Both the position numbers and the translations under genes were made by a program. A stretch of DNA of 15,059 nucleotides. It comes from an uncultured Amaricoccus sp. GTDB taxonomy: Bacteria > Pseudomonadota > Alphaproteobacteria > Rhodobacterales > Rhodobacteraceae. How positions within the stretch are numbered: position 1 is the stretch's first letter; each line of letters opens with the position of its first letter. The stretch covers positions 1 through 15,059 of the forward strand of contig NZ_CALLYO010000349.1 in the NCBI RefSeq assembly GCF_937858865.1. The letters run 5' to 3'. Under the pieces are notes generated by a model. That model searched no databases. It had not been told where the DNA came from and worked only from the letters and a program-made list of their open reading frames with translations. Positions 7,210 to 14,049 of the stretch are shown here, in pieces.

Positions 7210-8177
7210 TGGACTTCGCCACCGTCCTCCAGCTCGCCGGCTCGAGCCTCCGCCTCGCCACGCCGCTGCTGCTCGCCTGCCTCGCCGGCCTCTACTCCGA
7301 GCGGGCCGGCATCTTCGACATCGGCCTCGAGGGCAAGATGCTCGCCGCCGCCTTCGCCGCCGCCGCCTTCGCCGCGATCACCGGATCGGTCTGGATCGGC
7401 CTTCTCGCCGGCATCGCCGCCTCGAGCGCCCTCTCGCTCATCCACGGCGTCGCCTCGATCACGCTGAAGGGAAACCAGCTCATCTCCGGCGTCGCGATCA
7501 ACTTCCTCGCCGCGGGCCTGACCGCGCTCGTCGGGCAGAACTGGTTCGGCCTCGGCGGGCAGACGCCCCAGCTCGGGCCCGGCCAGCGGTTCCTGGCGAT
7601 CGAATGGCCGCTCGCCGACGCGCTGCTGCCGGTGCCGGTGATCGGCCCGATCTACCGGCACCTGATCTCGGGCCACAACATCCTCGTCTATCTCGCGCTC
7701 CTCGCGGTGCCGGCGACCTGGTGGATCCTCTACCGCACCCGCTTCGGCCTGCGCCTGCGCGCGGTCGGCGAGAACCCCGCCGCCGTCGACACCGCCGGCA
7801 TCTCCGTCGTCCGCCTGCGCTACGCGGCGGTGATGATCGCGGGGCTCCTCTGCGGTATCGCCGGCGCCTACCTCTCGACCGGCATGGCCGCGGGCTTCGT
7901 GCGCGAGATGACGGCGGGCAAGGGGTTCATCGCGCTCGCCGCCCTCATCTTCGCCAAGTGGCGGCCCTGGCCGGCGCTCGGCGCGTGCCTCCTCTTCGGC
8001 GCGCTCGAGGCGATCGGCATCCGCTACCAGGCGATCACCATCCCCGGGCTCGGCGTCGTGCCGGTCCAGTTCATGCAGGCCCTGCCCTACATCCTGACCG
8101 TGGTCATCCTGGCCGGCTTCGTCGGCAAGGCGGTGCCGCCGAGGGCCGGCGGCCGCCCCTACGTCAAGGAACGCTGA
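7209..8177 (+). CDS. ABC transporter permease, BPD_transp_2 family (second nucleoside permease, YufQ-like)
   Basis: A 322-residue inner-membrane protein, the second half of the heterodimeric channel. The family marker GIFDIGLEGKM (residues 34-44) corresponds to FNIGSEGQ in its partner. The coupling loop RAVGENPAAVDTAGI (184-198) is also conserved. About eight to nine hydrophobic segments are visible, e.g. 15-30, 44-75, 91-109, 158-175, 205-225, 238-250, 255-270 and 290-306. The ATG overlaps the previous stop by one base, and its own stop overlaps the phosphorylase start in the same TGATG arrangement. This gene is therefore the hinge that ties transport to catabolism translationally. Assignment is by family; the precise substrate rests on the BMP protein and phosphorylase neighbours. 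Confidence 0.94.
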   Translation: MDFATVLQLAGSSLRLATPLLLACLAGLYSERAGIFDIGLEGKMLAAAFAAAAFAAITGSVWIGLLAGIAASSALSLIHGVASITLKGNQLISGVAINFLAAGLTALVGQNWFGLGGQTPQLGPGQRFLAIEWPLADALLPVPVIGPIYRHLISGHNILVYLALLAVPATWWILYRTRFGLRLRAVGENPAAVDTAGISVVRLRYAAVMIAGLLCGIAGAYLSTGMAAGFVREMTAGKGFIALAALIFAKWRPWPALGACLLFGALEAIGIRYQAITIPGLGVVPVQFMQALPYILTVVILAGFVGKAVPPRAGGRPYVKER

Positions 8178-8971
8178 TGCAGACGCTCGACATCATCCGC
8201 CGCCGCTGCGGCAACGCACCCGTCACCCTCGGCCTGGTGCTGGGCTCCGGCCTCGGCCACCTGACCGACGCGGTCGCCGGGGTCGCTATCGACTATGCCG
8301 ACCTGCCGGGCTTCCCGCAGGCCGGCGTCTCCGGCCACCGGCCGCGCCTCGTCGTCGGCGAGCTCGAGGGCGTGCGCGTCGCCGTCTTCGGCGGCCGGGC
8401 GCACTACTACGAGACCGGCGACCCCGCCGCCATGCGCGGGCCGCTCGAGGCGCTGCGCGGGCTCGGCGCCGACACGCTCCTCCTCACCAACGCCGCCGGA
8501 TCGTTCCGCACCGACCTGCCGCCGGGCGAGCTCATGCTGCTGGCCGACCACCTGAACTTCTCCGGGCGGAACCCGCTCATCGGCGAGCCGAGCGAGGCGC
8601 GCTTCGTCAACATGACCGAGGCCTACGACCGCCCGCTCCGGGCGGATCTCGCGCGCGCCGCGGCGGCCGAGGGCATCCGGCTCGAGGAGGGCGTCTACGC
8701 CTGGTACTCCGGTCCCTCCTTCGAGACGCCGGCCGAGATCCGCGCGCTCCGCACGCTCGGCGCCGACGCGGTCGGCATGTCGACCGTCCCGGAGGTGATC
8801 CTCGCCCGCTTCCTCGGGCTGCGGGTCGCGGCGATCTCGGTCATCACCAACATGGCCGCCGGCCTCAGCGACGAGGCGATCAGCCACGAGCACACCAAGG
8901 CCATGGCCCCGCTCGGGGCGGCCAAGCTCGAGCGCCTGCTGCGGCGCTTTCTCGCGGCGTCCGCCCGCTGA
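8177..8971 (+). CDS. Purine nucleoside phosphorylase, trimeric (PNP/MTAP family)
   Basis: A 264-residue cytoplasmic enzyme that splits purine nucleosides with phosphate into free base and ribose-1-phosphate. It shows the phosphate loop GSGLG, GGRAHYYE with H76 (the human PNP H86 position), TNAAGS, and GPSFETPAEIRALRTLGADAVGMSTVPEV. By spacing, E183, M201 and N225 match human PNP E201, M219 and N243, the residues that select 6-oxopurines, so inosine and guanosine are the predicted substrates rather than adenosine or methylthioadenosine. The length is near the usual 270-290. The start ATG overlaps the permease stop by one base. It ends the operon, and no intrinsic terminator is visible after its stop. 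In related strains such genes are called punA or xapA-like; I leave the symbol empty. Confidence 0.94.
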   Translation: MQTLDIIRRRCGNAPVTLGLVLGSGLGHLTDAVAGVAIDYADLPGFPQAGVSGHRPRLVVGELEGVRVAVFGGRAHYYETGDPAAMRGPLEALRGLGADTLLLTNAAGSFRTDLPPGELMLLADHLNFSGRNPLIGEPSEARFVNMTEAYDRPLRADLARAAAAEGIRLEEGVYAWYSGPSFETPAEIRALRTLGADAVGMSTVPEVILARFLGLRVAAISVITNMAAGLSDEAISHEHTKAMAPLGAAKLERLLRRFLAASAR

Positions 8972-8973
8972 GA

Positions 8974-8999
8974 GGAAACCCATCCCCCTTCGCCGCGTT
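8974..8999 (+). promoter_or_regulatory. EcfG-like general stress promoter ahead of the DUF892 gene
   Basis: GGAAAC (8974-8979) and CGTT (8996-8999) are spaced so that the pattern reads GGAAA-N17-CGTT. The published alphaproteobacterial EcfG/sigma-T consensus is about GGAAC-N16/17-CGTT. There is one mismatch, or equivalently one inserted A. It begins 3 nt after the pnp stop and would start transcription near 9005-9007, about 50 nt before the DUF892 ATG. The function of the downstream gene (stress ferritin-like) fits this regulon. Many Rhodobacterales lack EcfG, which lowers certainty. Confidence 0.45.
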
Positions 9000-9004
9000 G
9001 GGAG

Positions 9005-9037
9005 CTGCAGGCGCATGTGACGCCGGCCACCCTGCAG
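9005..9037 (+). repeat. Leader inverted repeat CTGCAGG / CCTGCAG
   Basis: CTGCAGG (9005-9011) and CCTGCAG (9031-9037) are perfect 7-bp inverted arms around a 19-nt loop. They end 2 nt before the AAGGAG ribosome binding site (9040-9045). If the EcfG-like promoter is real, this hairpin would lie at the very 5' end of the mRNA, a position known to protect transcripts or tune translation. Confidence 0.4.
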
Positions 9038-9054
9038 GGAAGGAGCCCAGACCA

Positions 9055-9543
9055 ATGCCTCTGCAATCGCTCGACGATCTCTTCGTGCATTTCCTGCGCG
9101 ACATGTACTACGCCGAGAAGCAAATCGTGAAGGCGCTGCCCCGCATGGCGCGCAAGGCCGAGTCCGACAAGCTGCGCGAGGCCCTCGAGCATCACCTCGA
9201 GGAGAGCCAGGAGCATGTCGCGAACCTCGAGAAGGTCTTCGAGCTCCTCGACCTCAAGCCGCGCGGGGTGACCTGCGAGGCGATGGACGGCATCCTCGAC
9301 GAGGGCAAGGAGATGATGAGCGACGCCAGGGACGCCGAGACCCGCGACGCCGGCATGATCGCCTCGGCGCAGGCGGTCGAGCATTACGAGATCACCCGCT
9401 ACGGCACCCTGATCGCCTGGGCCACCCAGCTCGGCAAGGACGACGTCCTGCCCCTGCTCCGGTCGAACCTCGACCAGGAGTATGCCGCCGACCGGAAACT
9501 CAGCGAGCTCGCCGAGAAGGGGCTGAACCGGAAGGCCGCCTGA
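9055..9543 (+). CDS. Ferritin-like DUF892 / YciF family stress protein
   Basis: A 162-residue, wholly helical protein of the DUF892 (YciE/YciF) group, a four-helix-bundle ferritin-like fold that binds a di-metal centre. YciF-type proteins are induced by osmotic and general stress; their reaction is not established. The typical opening is LDDLFVHFLRDMYYAEKQIVKALP (residues 6-29), with E21 as a likely ligand. EHHLEESQEH (45-54) and EHYEITRYGTL (109-119) supply further Glu/His ligands, and the fourth helix is LPLLRSNLDQEYAADRKLSELA. The start is supported by AAGGAG 9 nt upstream. The gene stands alone between an EcfG-like promoter and a strong terminator, so it is probably monocistronic. It is distinct in function from the purine operon that precedes it. 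Confidence 0.92.
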   Translation: MPLQSLDDLFVHFLRDMYYAEKQIVKALPRMARKAESDKLREALEHHLEESQEHVANLEKVFELLDLKPRGVTCEAMDGILDEGKEMMSDARDAETRDAGMIASAQAVEHYEITRYGTLIAWATQLGKDDVLPLLRSNLDQEYAADRKLSELAEKGLNRKAA

Positions 9544-9561
9544 CCGGCGGCGCCGGACGGG

Positions 9562-9603
9562 GCCGTGCCGCAATGAAGTAACAGGTTGCGGCGCGGCGCT
9601 TTT
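9562..9603 (+). terminator. Strong intrinsic terminator
   Basis: Arms 9562-9573 and 9586-9597 pair over 12 bp (one G-T wobble at 9566/9593, all others Watson-Crick) around a 12-nt loop. TTTT follows at 9600-9603. It starts 18 nt after the DUF892 stop and is the clearest rho-independent terminator in the window, separating that gene from the TSUP unit. Confidence 0.82.
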
Positions 9604-9678
9604 CGGCGGGGATCGCGCTGGCCTCCGGTCCGACCATCCACTAGGGTTGTCGATCGAGGCTCCCGCGGTCCCCGGTCC

Positions 9679-10590
9679 ATGCAGATCTATCTCCCCATCG
9701 CCGAAGTTTCGGTCAACAGCCTGCTTCTCCTGCTGATCGGGGCGATGGTCGGCCTCCTGTCGGGGATGTTCGGGGTCGGCGGCGGCTTCATCCTGACGCC
9801 GCTCCTCTTCTTCATCGGCATCCCGCCGGCGGTGGCTGTGGCCTCGGCCGCCAACCAGATCGCCGGCTCCTCCTTCTCGGCCTTCCTCGCGCACCTGCAG
9901 CGCCGGACCGTCGACTTCAGGATGGGGACCATCATGCTGGCCGGGGGCCTGCTCGGCTCCACCCTCGGCGTGGCGATCTTCACCCGGCTCCGGACCCTCG
10001 GCCAGTTCGACCTGGTCGTGAGCCTGCTCTATGTCGTCATGCTCGGCACGATCGGCACGCTGATGCTCGCCGAGAGCGTGCGGGCGCTGCGCCGCCGCAA
10101 CGATCCGAACGCCGTCCTGGTGCGGCGCCGGCGGCACACCTGGGCGCACGGGCTGCCGCTCAAGATGCGCTTCCACACCTCCAAGCTCTACGTGAGCGCG
10201 ATCCCGCCCTTCGTGATCGGCGCCGTCGTCGGCATCCTCGGGGCGGTGATGGGGGTGGGCGGCGGCTTCATCATGATCCCGGCGATGATCTACATCATCG
10301 GCATGCCGACCAAGGTCGTGGTCGGAACCTCGGTCTTCCAGTTCCTCTTCGTCACCGGCTTCACCGCGGTGATGCACGCGACCCAGAGCGGAACGGTCGA
10401 CGTGATGCTGGCGCTCATCCTGCTCGTCGGCGGGGTGATCGGCGCCCAGGTCGGGGTCGGGCTCGCCGCCAGGCTGCGGGCCGAGCAGCTGCGCATCCTG
10501 CTGGCGCTCCTCGTCGTCGCGGTGTGCCTCAAGCTCTTCGCCGATCTGGTGATCGAGCCCGAGGAGCTCTTCTCGCTCACCGTCTCATGA
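9679..10590 (+). CDS. TauE/SafE (TSUP) family membrane transporter
   Basis: A 303-residue inner-membrane protein of the TSUP family, whose members move sulfite, sulfonates or other small anions. It is an internal duplication. GLLSGMFGVGGGFILTPLL (residues 25-43) and GILGAVMGVGGGFIMIPAM (185-203) are equivalent copies of the family motif. The two halves are separated by an arginine-rich, probably cytoplasmic loop (about 132-170), with roughly eight membrane segments in all. MQIYLPIAEVSVN is the characteristic beginning of the alphaproteobacterial subgroup, which decides the start at 9679. No good Shine-Dalgarno lies within 12 nt; GAGG at 9656-9659 is too far. Its stop overlaps the next start (ATGA), so it is coupled to the TIGR02186 gene. 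The substrate cannot be told from sequence. Confidence 0.9.
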   Translation: MQIYLPIAEVSVNSLLLLLIGAMVGLLSGMFGVGGGFILTPLLFFIGIPPAVAVASAANQIAGSSFSAFLAHLQRRTVDFRMGTIMLAGGLLGSTLGVAIFTRLRTLGQFDLVVSLLYVVMLGTIGTLMLAESVRALRRRNDPNAVLVRRRRHTWAHGLPLKMRFHTSKLYVSAIPPFVIGAVVGILGAVMGVGGGFIMIPAMIYIIGMPTKVVVGTSVFQFLFVTGFTAVMHATQSGTVDVMLALILLVGGVIGAQVGVGLAARLRAEQLRILLALLVVAVCLKLFADLVIEPEELFSLTVS

Positions 10591-11354
10591 TCCGGCTGGC
10601 GGCGGTCCTGCTGGCGCTCGTGCTCACCGCCCCGCTGCCTGCGCAGGAAAGCGTGGTCACCGGGGTCTCCACCGAGAACATCGGCCTCAACGCCACCTTC
10701 GACGGCTCCGACCTCTTCGTCTTCGGCGCCATCCGGCGCGACGCGCCGATCCCGCCGGAGGCGGATCCGATCGACGTCGTCATCACCATCAAGGGCCCGC
10801 CGCGCAACGTGCGGGTCCGCCACAAGGAGCGCCGGCTCGGCATCTGGATGAACACCGAGTCGCTTCCCGTCCGCCAGGTGCCGAGCTTCTACGCCATCGC
10901 GACGACCCGGCCGCTCGAGGAGACCCTGAGCGAGACCGAGCGGCTGCGCTACCAGATCGGCATGGACGAGGCGGTGCGCCGGGTGGGCGGCCACGACACC
11001 ATCGAGGACACCACCGTCTATACCGACGCGCTGGTGCGGCTGAAGGAGCGCAGCGGCAGCTACCAGCAGCGGGACGGCGCGGTCCTCGTCGCCGAGGAGA
11101 CCCTCTTCCAGACCAGCTTCCACATGCCGGCCAACCTCACCGAGGGGAACTACATCGCGCAGTTCTTCCTGGTGCGGGACCGCGAGGTCATCTCCTCCGG
11201 CACCTCGGTCATCCGCGTGGCGAAGACCGGCATCGAGCGGTGGCTCTACAACCTGTCGCGCAACCGCCCGCTGCTCTACGGCCTCGCCTCCGTCGCCGCC
11301 GCCCTCGCCGCTGGCTGGCTCGCCGCCGAAGCCTTCCGCCTCGCCCGCCGTTAA
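10587..11354 (+). CDS. TIGR02186 / Alph_Pro_TM family secreted, membrane-anchored protein
   Basis: A 255-residue protein of unknown function found mainly in alphaproteobacteria. It has an N-terminal signal peptide (MIRLAAVLLALVLTAPLPA, cleavage likely after residue 19), then a periplasmic beta-rich domain with the family-type segment GLNATFDGSDLFVFGAI (residues 33-49). A C-terminal membrane helix (about 229-249) is followed by the basic tail RLARR. The predicted topology is periplasmic body, single anchor, short cytoplasmic tail. The ATG overlaps the TSUP stop by 4 nt (ATGA), so the two are translated together, and I infer that it is an accessory subunit of the TSUP transporter. There is no cysteine, heme motif or recognisable catalytic motif. 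The family name is recalled from general knowledge and the fit is good. Confidence 0.85.
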   Translation: MIRLAAVLLALVLTAPLPAQESVVTGVSTENIGLNATFDGSDLFVFGAIRRDAPIPPEADPIDVVITIKGPPRNVRVRHKERRLGIWMNTESLPVRQVPSFYAIATTRPLEETLSETERLRYQIGMDEAVRRVGGHDTIEDTTVYTDALVRLKERSGSYQQRDGAVLVAEETLFQTSFHMPANLTEGNYIAQFFLVRDREVISSGTSVIRVAKTGIERWLYNLSRNRPLLYGLASVAAALAAGWLAAEAFRLARR

Positions 11355-11382
11355 CGAATCGATCCCGACCCTTTCAGGTGCA

Positions 11383-11415
11383 ATACGCGTTCCATACGCA
11401 TTCCACATGCGTTCC
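11383..11415. repeat. Three in-phase 11-bp tandem repeats (ATACGCRTTCC)
   Basis: ATACGCGTTCC (11383-11393), ATACGCATTCC (11394-11404) and ACATGCGTTCC (11405-11415) follow each other without spacer. The first two differ at one base, while the third differs from the first at three bases (its second, third and fourth positions). The period equals about one helical turn. They lie in the non-coding leader of the glycerate kinase gene, 29 nt after the preceding stop, in locally AT-richer DNA. They look like a cooperative protein-binding array. The rest of the gap (11416-11557) shows no clear -35/-10 pair. Confidence 0.6.
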
Positions 11416-11557
11416 AGATCGAACAAATCCCCGCAAACCTTTGCCCCAGAAAGATTCACCCGACACCCGCCGGCGCGCAGTCGCGGCTTCCCGTCCTACC
11501 GGGGAATCGCGCATGATGCCCCCAGCCGGCGAAGCGGCAGGAGACGGCGAGAGCACC

Positions 11558-12838
11558 ATGACTGCGACCATCCCACCGCGTGGGCCGGATCCGCGCGCCC
11601 TGCTGCGGGCCTTTTTCGATGCGGCGGTCGCGGCGGCCGACCCCATGCGATGCGTGCCGGCGGCATTGCCGCCACGCCCGCCGGGGCGCGTTCTGGTGAT
11701 CGGCGCCGGCAAGGCGTCCGCGCGCATGGCCGAGGCGGTCGAGTCGGCCTGGGGACCGTGCGAGGGGCTGGTCATCACCCGCTACGGCTATGCCCGGCCG
11801 ACGCGCGGCATCGAGATCGTCGAGGCGGCCCACCCGGTTCCGGACGCGCGCGGGCTGGAGACGACCGCCCGCATCCTCGACCTCCTGCCGGGGCGGAGCG
11901 AGGACGACCTCGTCCTCGCGCTCATCTCGGGCGGCGGCTCGGCCCTGCTCGTGCAGCCGGCGCCGCCGCTCACGCTCGGGGAGAAGCAGGCCGTCAACGA
12001 CGCCTTGCTCGCGTCCGGCGCCCCGATCGGCCAGATGAACATCGTGCGCAAGCATCTCAGCCGCGTGAAGGGCGGACAGCTCGCGGCGGCGGCCTGGCCG
12101 GCCAGGGTCCTCTCGCTCATGATCTCCGACGTCCCGGGCGACGACCCTGCCCTCATCGCCTCGGGGCCGACGGTCGGCGACGTCTCCACCCCCGAGGAGG
12201 CGCGCGCGATCCTCGAGCGCTGGCGCGTTCCCGTCCCGCCCTCGGTCGAGGCGGTCCTCGCCCGGCCGTCCGGCGTGCTCCCGCCCGACGCGCCGCGTCT
12301 CTCGCGCGTGGAGAACCGCGTCATCGCCGCCCCGTCGCAGTCGCTCGCCGCCGCGGCGGGGGTGGCCGAGGCCGCCGGATGCGACGTCCGCCTGCTCGGC
12401 GACGCCATCGAGGGCGAGGCGCGCGACGTCGCGGCGGCCCAGGCCGATCTCGCGCGGGCGGCGCAGGCCGGGAGCGGGCGTCCGCTGCTGCTGCTCTCCG
12501 GAGGAGAGTGCACCGTCACCCGCCGGGGCGACGGCCTTGGCGGACCGAACGCGGAATTCTGTCTCGCCCTCGCCCTCGCCCTCGGCGGCGCGCCGGGAAT
12601 TCTCGGGCTCGCCTGTGACACCGACGGCGTCGACGGGGCGGCCGAGGTCGCCGGTGCGATCGTGACCCCCGACACGCTCGCCCGCGCGCACGCCCTCGGC
12701 CTCGATCCCGCCGCCGCCCTCGACCAAAACGACGCCCACAGCTTCTTCGCCGCGCTCGGCGACCAGGTCGTGACCGGCCCGACGCTGACCAACGTGAACG
12801 ATTTCCGCGCCATCCTGGTGATGCCGTTGGGCATCTGA
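11558..12838 (+). CDS. Glycerate 2-kinase, MOFRL family
   Basis: A 426-residue cytoplasmic kinase that phosphorylates D-glycerate to 2-phosphoglycerate, linking glyoxylate/hydroxypyruvate metabolism to lower glycolysis. The N-terminal DUF4147 domain (about 12-240) shows VIGAGKASARMA (48-58), ALISGGGSALLV (121-132), NIVRKHLSRVKGGQLA (161-176) and SDVPGDDPALIASGPTV (190-206). The C-terminal MOFRL domain shows LLSGGECTVT (312-321), CDTDGVDG (353-360) and the name-giving TGPTLTNVNDFRA (406-418). ATG 11558 is chosen because it gives the usual family length and start (DPRALLRAFFDAAV). AGGAGA at 11539-11544 lies upstream at a longish 13 nt. ATG 11513 or 11516 would add about 15 atypical residues. 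The gene is flanked by tandem repeats upstream and hairpins downstream. Confidence 0.93.
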   Translation: MTATIPPRGPDPRALLRAFFDAAVAAADPMRCVPAALPPRPPGRVLVIGAGKASARMAEAVESAWGPCEGLVITRYGYARPTRGIEIVEAAHPVPDARGLETTARILDLLPGRSEDDLVLALISGGGSALLVQPAPPLTLGEKQAVNDALLASGAPIGQMNIVRKHLSRVKGGQLAAAAWPARVLSLMISDVPGDDPALIASGPTVGDVSTPEEARAILERWRVPVPPSVEAVLARPSGVLPPDAPRLSRVENRVIAAPSQSLAAAAGVAEAAGCDVRLLGDAIEGEARDVAAAQADLARAAQAGSGRPLLLLSGGECTVTRRGDGLGGPNAEFCLALALALGGAPGILGLACDTDGVDGAAEVAGAIVTPDTLARAHALGLDPAAALDQNDAHSFFAALGDQVVTGPTLTNVNDFRAILVMPLGI

Positions 12839-12841
12839 AGC

Positions 12842-12871
12842 CAAAGGCGCTCGCCGGGGACCGCGCCTTTG
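12842..12871 (+). terminator. Probable transcription terminator after glycerate kinase
   Basis: CAAAGGCGC (12842-12850) and GCGCCTTTG (12863-12871) are perfect 9-bp inverted arms around a 12-nt loop, starting 4 nt after the stop. The TTT is inside the right arm and no longer T-run follows, so it resembles a weak, possibly bidirectional terminator. Confidence 0.55.
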
Positions 12872-12908
12872 CCGCCCGCTTCGGCTCCCCGGCAGCGGGA
12901 CGGGCGGC
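12871..12908. repeat. Second inverted repeat between glycerate kinase and AI-2E gene
   Basis: GCCGCCCG (12871-12878) and CGGGCGGC (12901-12908) are perfect 8-bp arms around a 22-nt spacer. It touches the preceding hairpin at base 12871, so only one can be fully paired at that base. The function is unknown. The rest of the gap (12909-12993) shows no promoter I can defend. Confidence 0.45.
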
Positions 12909-12993
12909 GGCAGCGAGGCGGTCCGCCGCAGGTGGCGCTGGACGCTCGCCGCGCTTTCGGGTTGCATGCCGGCGCAGCGATCGGGAGGCACGG

Positions 12994-14040
12994 ATGCGCG
13001 ACAGCTTGCCCCGGCTCTTCTACGGCGTAGGGCTGGCGCTGATGGCCGGGTGGATCCTCGTCCTGGCGCGGCCGATCATCCTGCCGGTGATGGCGAGCAT
13101 CGTCGTCGCCTACGTGGTGCTCGGCATGGTGGAGCTCGTCGAGCGCATCCCCGGGCTCCGCCGGCTGCCCGCGGCGCTTCGCTACGGGCTGGCGGTGGCG
13201 GCGTGCCTCGCGGGCGTGGCGCTCATCCTCTGGCTCATCGTCACCAACTTCGGCCAGGTGGCGACGCTGATGCCGCGCTACCAGGAGCAGCTCCTGGCGA
13301 TGATCCAGCGCGGGGCGATCGGGCTCGGCATCGACGACGAGCCGAACTGGGAGACGCTGCGGCGGGACGTGCTGCAGCATATCAACATGCAGCGGGTGGT
13401 GCTGGCCTCGGCGGCCTCGGTCGCCTCGATCGTCGGCAGCTTCACGGTGGTGCTGATCTATGCCGGCTTCCTCCTGGCCGAGAAGGGCGCCTTCGCGAAC
13501 AAGATCGCGCTCCTCTCCGACGAGCCGGCCAAGGTCGCGCAGATCCAGGCGCTGATCCGCGACATCAACAGCCGCATCGGCACCTACCTGGTGATGAAGA
13601 CGCTGGTGAACATCATGCTGGGCGTCTCCAGCTATGCGATCCTGCGCGGGTTCGGCATCGAGTTCGCCGCCTTCTGGGCGCTGCTGATCGGGCTCTTCAA
13701 CTATGTGCCCTACTTCGGCGGGATCGTCGGGGTGGCGCTGCCGACGCTGCTCGCCATCCTGCAGTTCGGCGACTTCTGGCAGGTCTTCGTCTTCGTGCTG
13801 GCGATGTGCGTGCCGCAGGTCGCGCTCGGCAACTTCATCGAGCCCTGGCTGATGGGCAAGTCGCTCAACCTCAGCCCCTTCGTGATCCTCGTCGGGCTGG
13901 TCAGCTGGATGTCGATGTGGGGGATCGCCGGCGCCATCCTGTCGGTGCCGATCATGGCGATCCTCGTCATCATCTTCTCCGAGTTCGAGAGCACGCGGCC
14001 GATCGCGGTGTTGCTGTCGAAGAAGGGCGAGATCGAGTAA
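12994..14040 (+). CDS. AI-2E family transporter (putative permease, PF01594)
   Basis: A 348-residue inner-membrane protein of the AI-2E/PerM superfamily. Members include the E. coli autoinducer-2 exporter TqsA and various Na+/H+ or unknown permeases, so the substrate is not predictable. The layout is typical: membrane segments near 10-25, 29-48 and 64-84, then a periplasmic amphipathic stretch (about 85-135), and the remaining helices from about 144. The conserved C-terminal block FNYVPYFGGIVGVALPTLLA (residues 235-254) and NFIEPWLMGKSLNLSPFVIL (280-299) is present, followed by VPIMAILVIIF. GGGAGG just 5-6 nt before the ATG supports the start. It has no operon partner here: upstream are hairpins, and downstream the convergent hslO begins its stop 9 bp away. 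Confidence 0.92.
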   Translation: MRDSLPRLFYGVGLALMAGWILVLARPIILPVMASIVVAYVVLGMVELVERIPGLRRLPAALRYGLAVAACLAGVALILWLIVTNFGQVATLMPRYQEQLLAMIQRGAIGLGIDDEPNWETLRRDVLQHINMQRVVLASAASVASIVGSFTVVLIYAGFLLAEKGAFANKIALLSDEPAKVAQIQALIRDINSRIGTYLVMKTLVNIMLGVSSYAILRGFGIEFAAFWALLIGLFNYVPYFGGIVGVALPTLLAILQFGDFWQVFVFVLAMCVPQVALGNFIEPWLMGKSLNLSPFVILVGLVSWMSMWGIAGAILSVPIMAILVIIFSEFESTRPIAVLLSKKGEIE

Positions 14041-14049
14041 CGCAAATGG

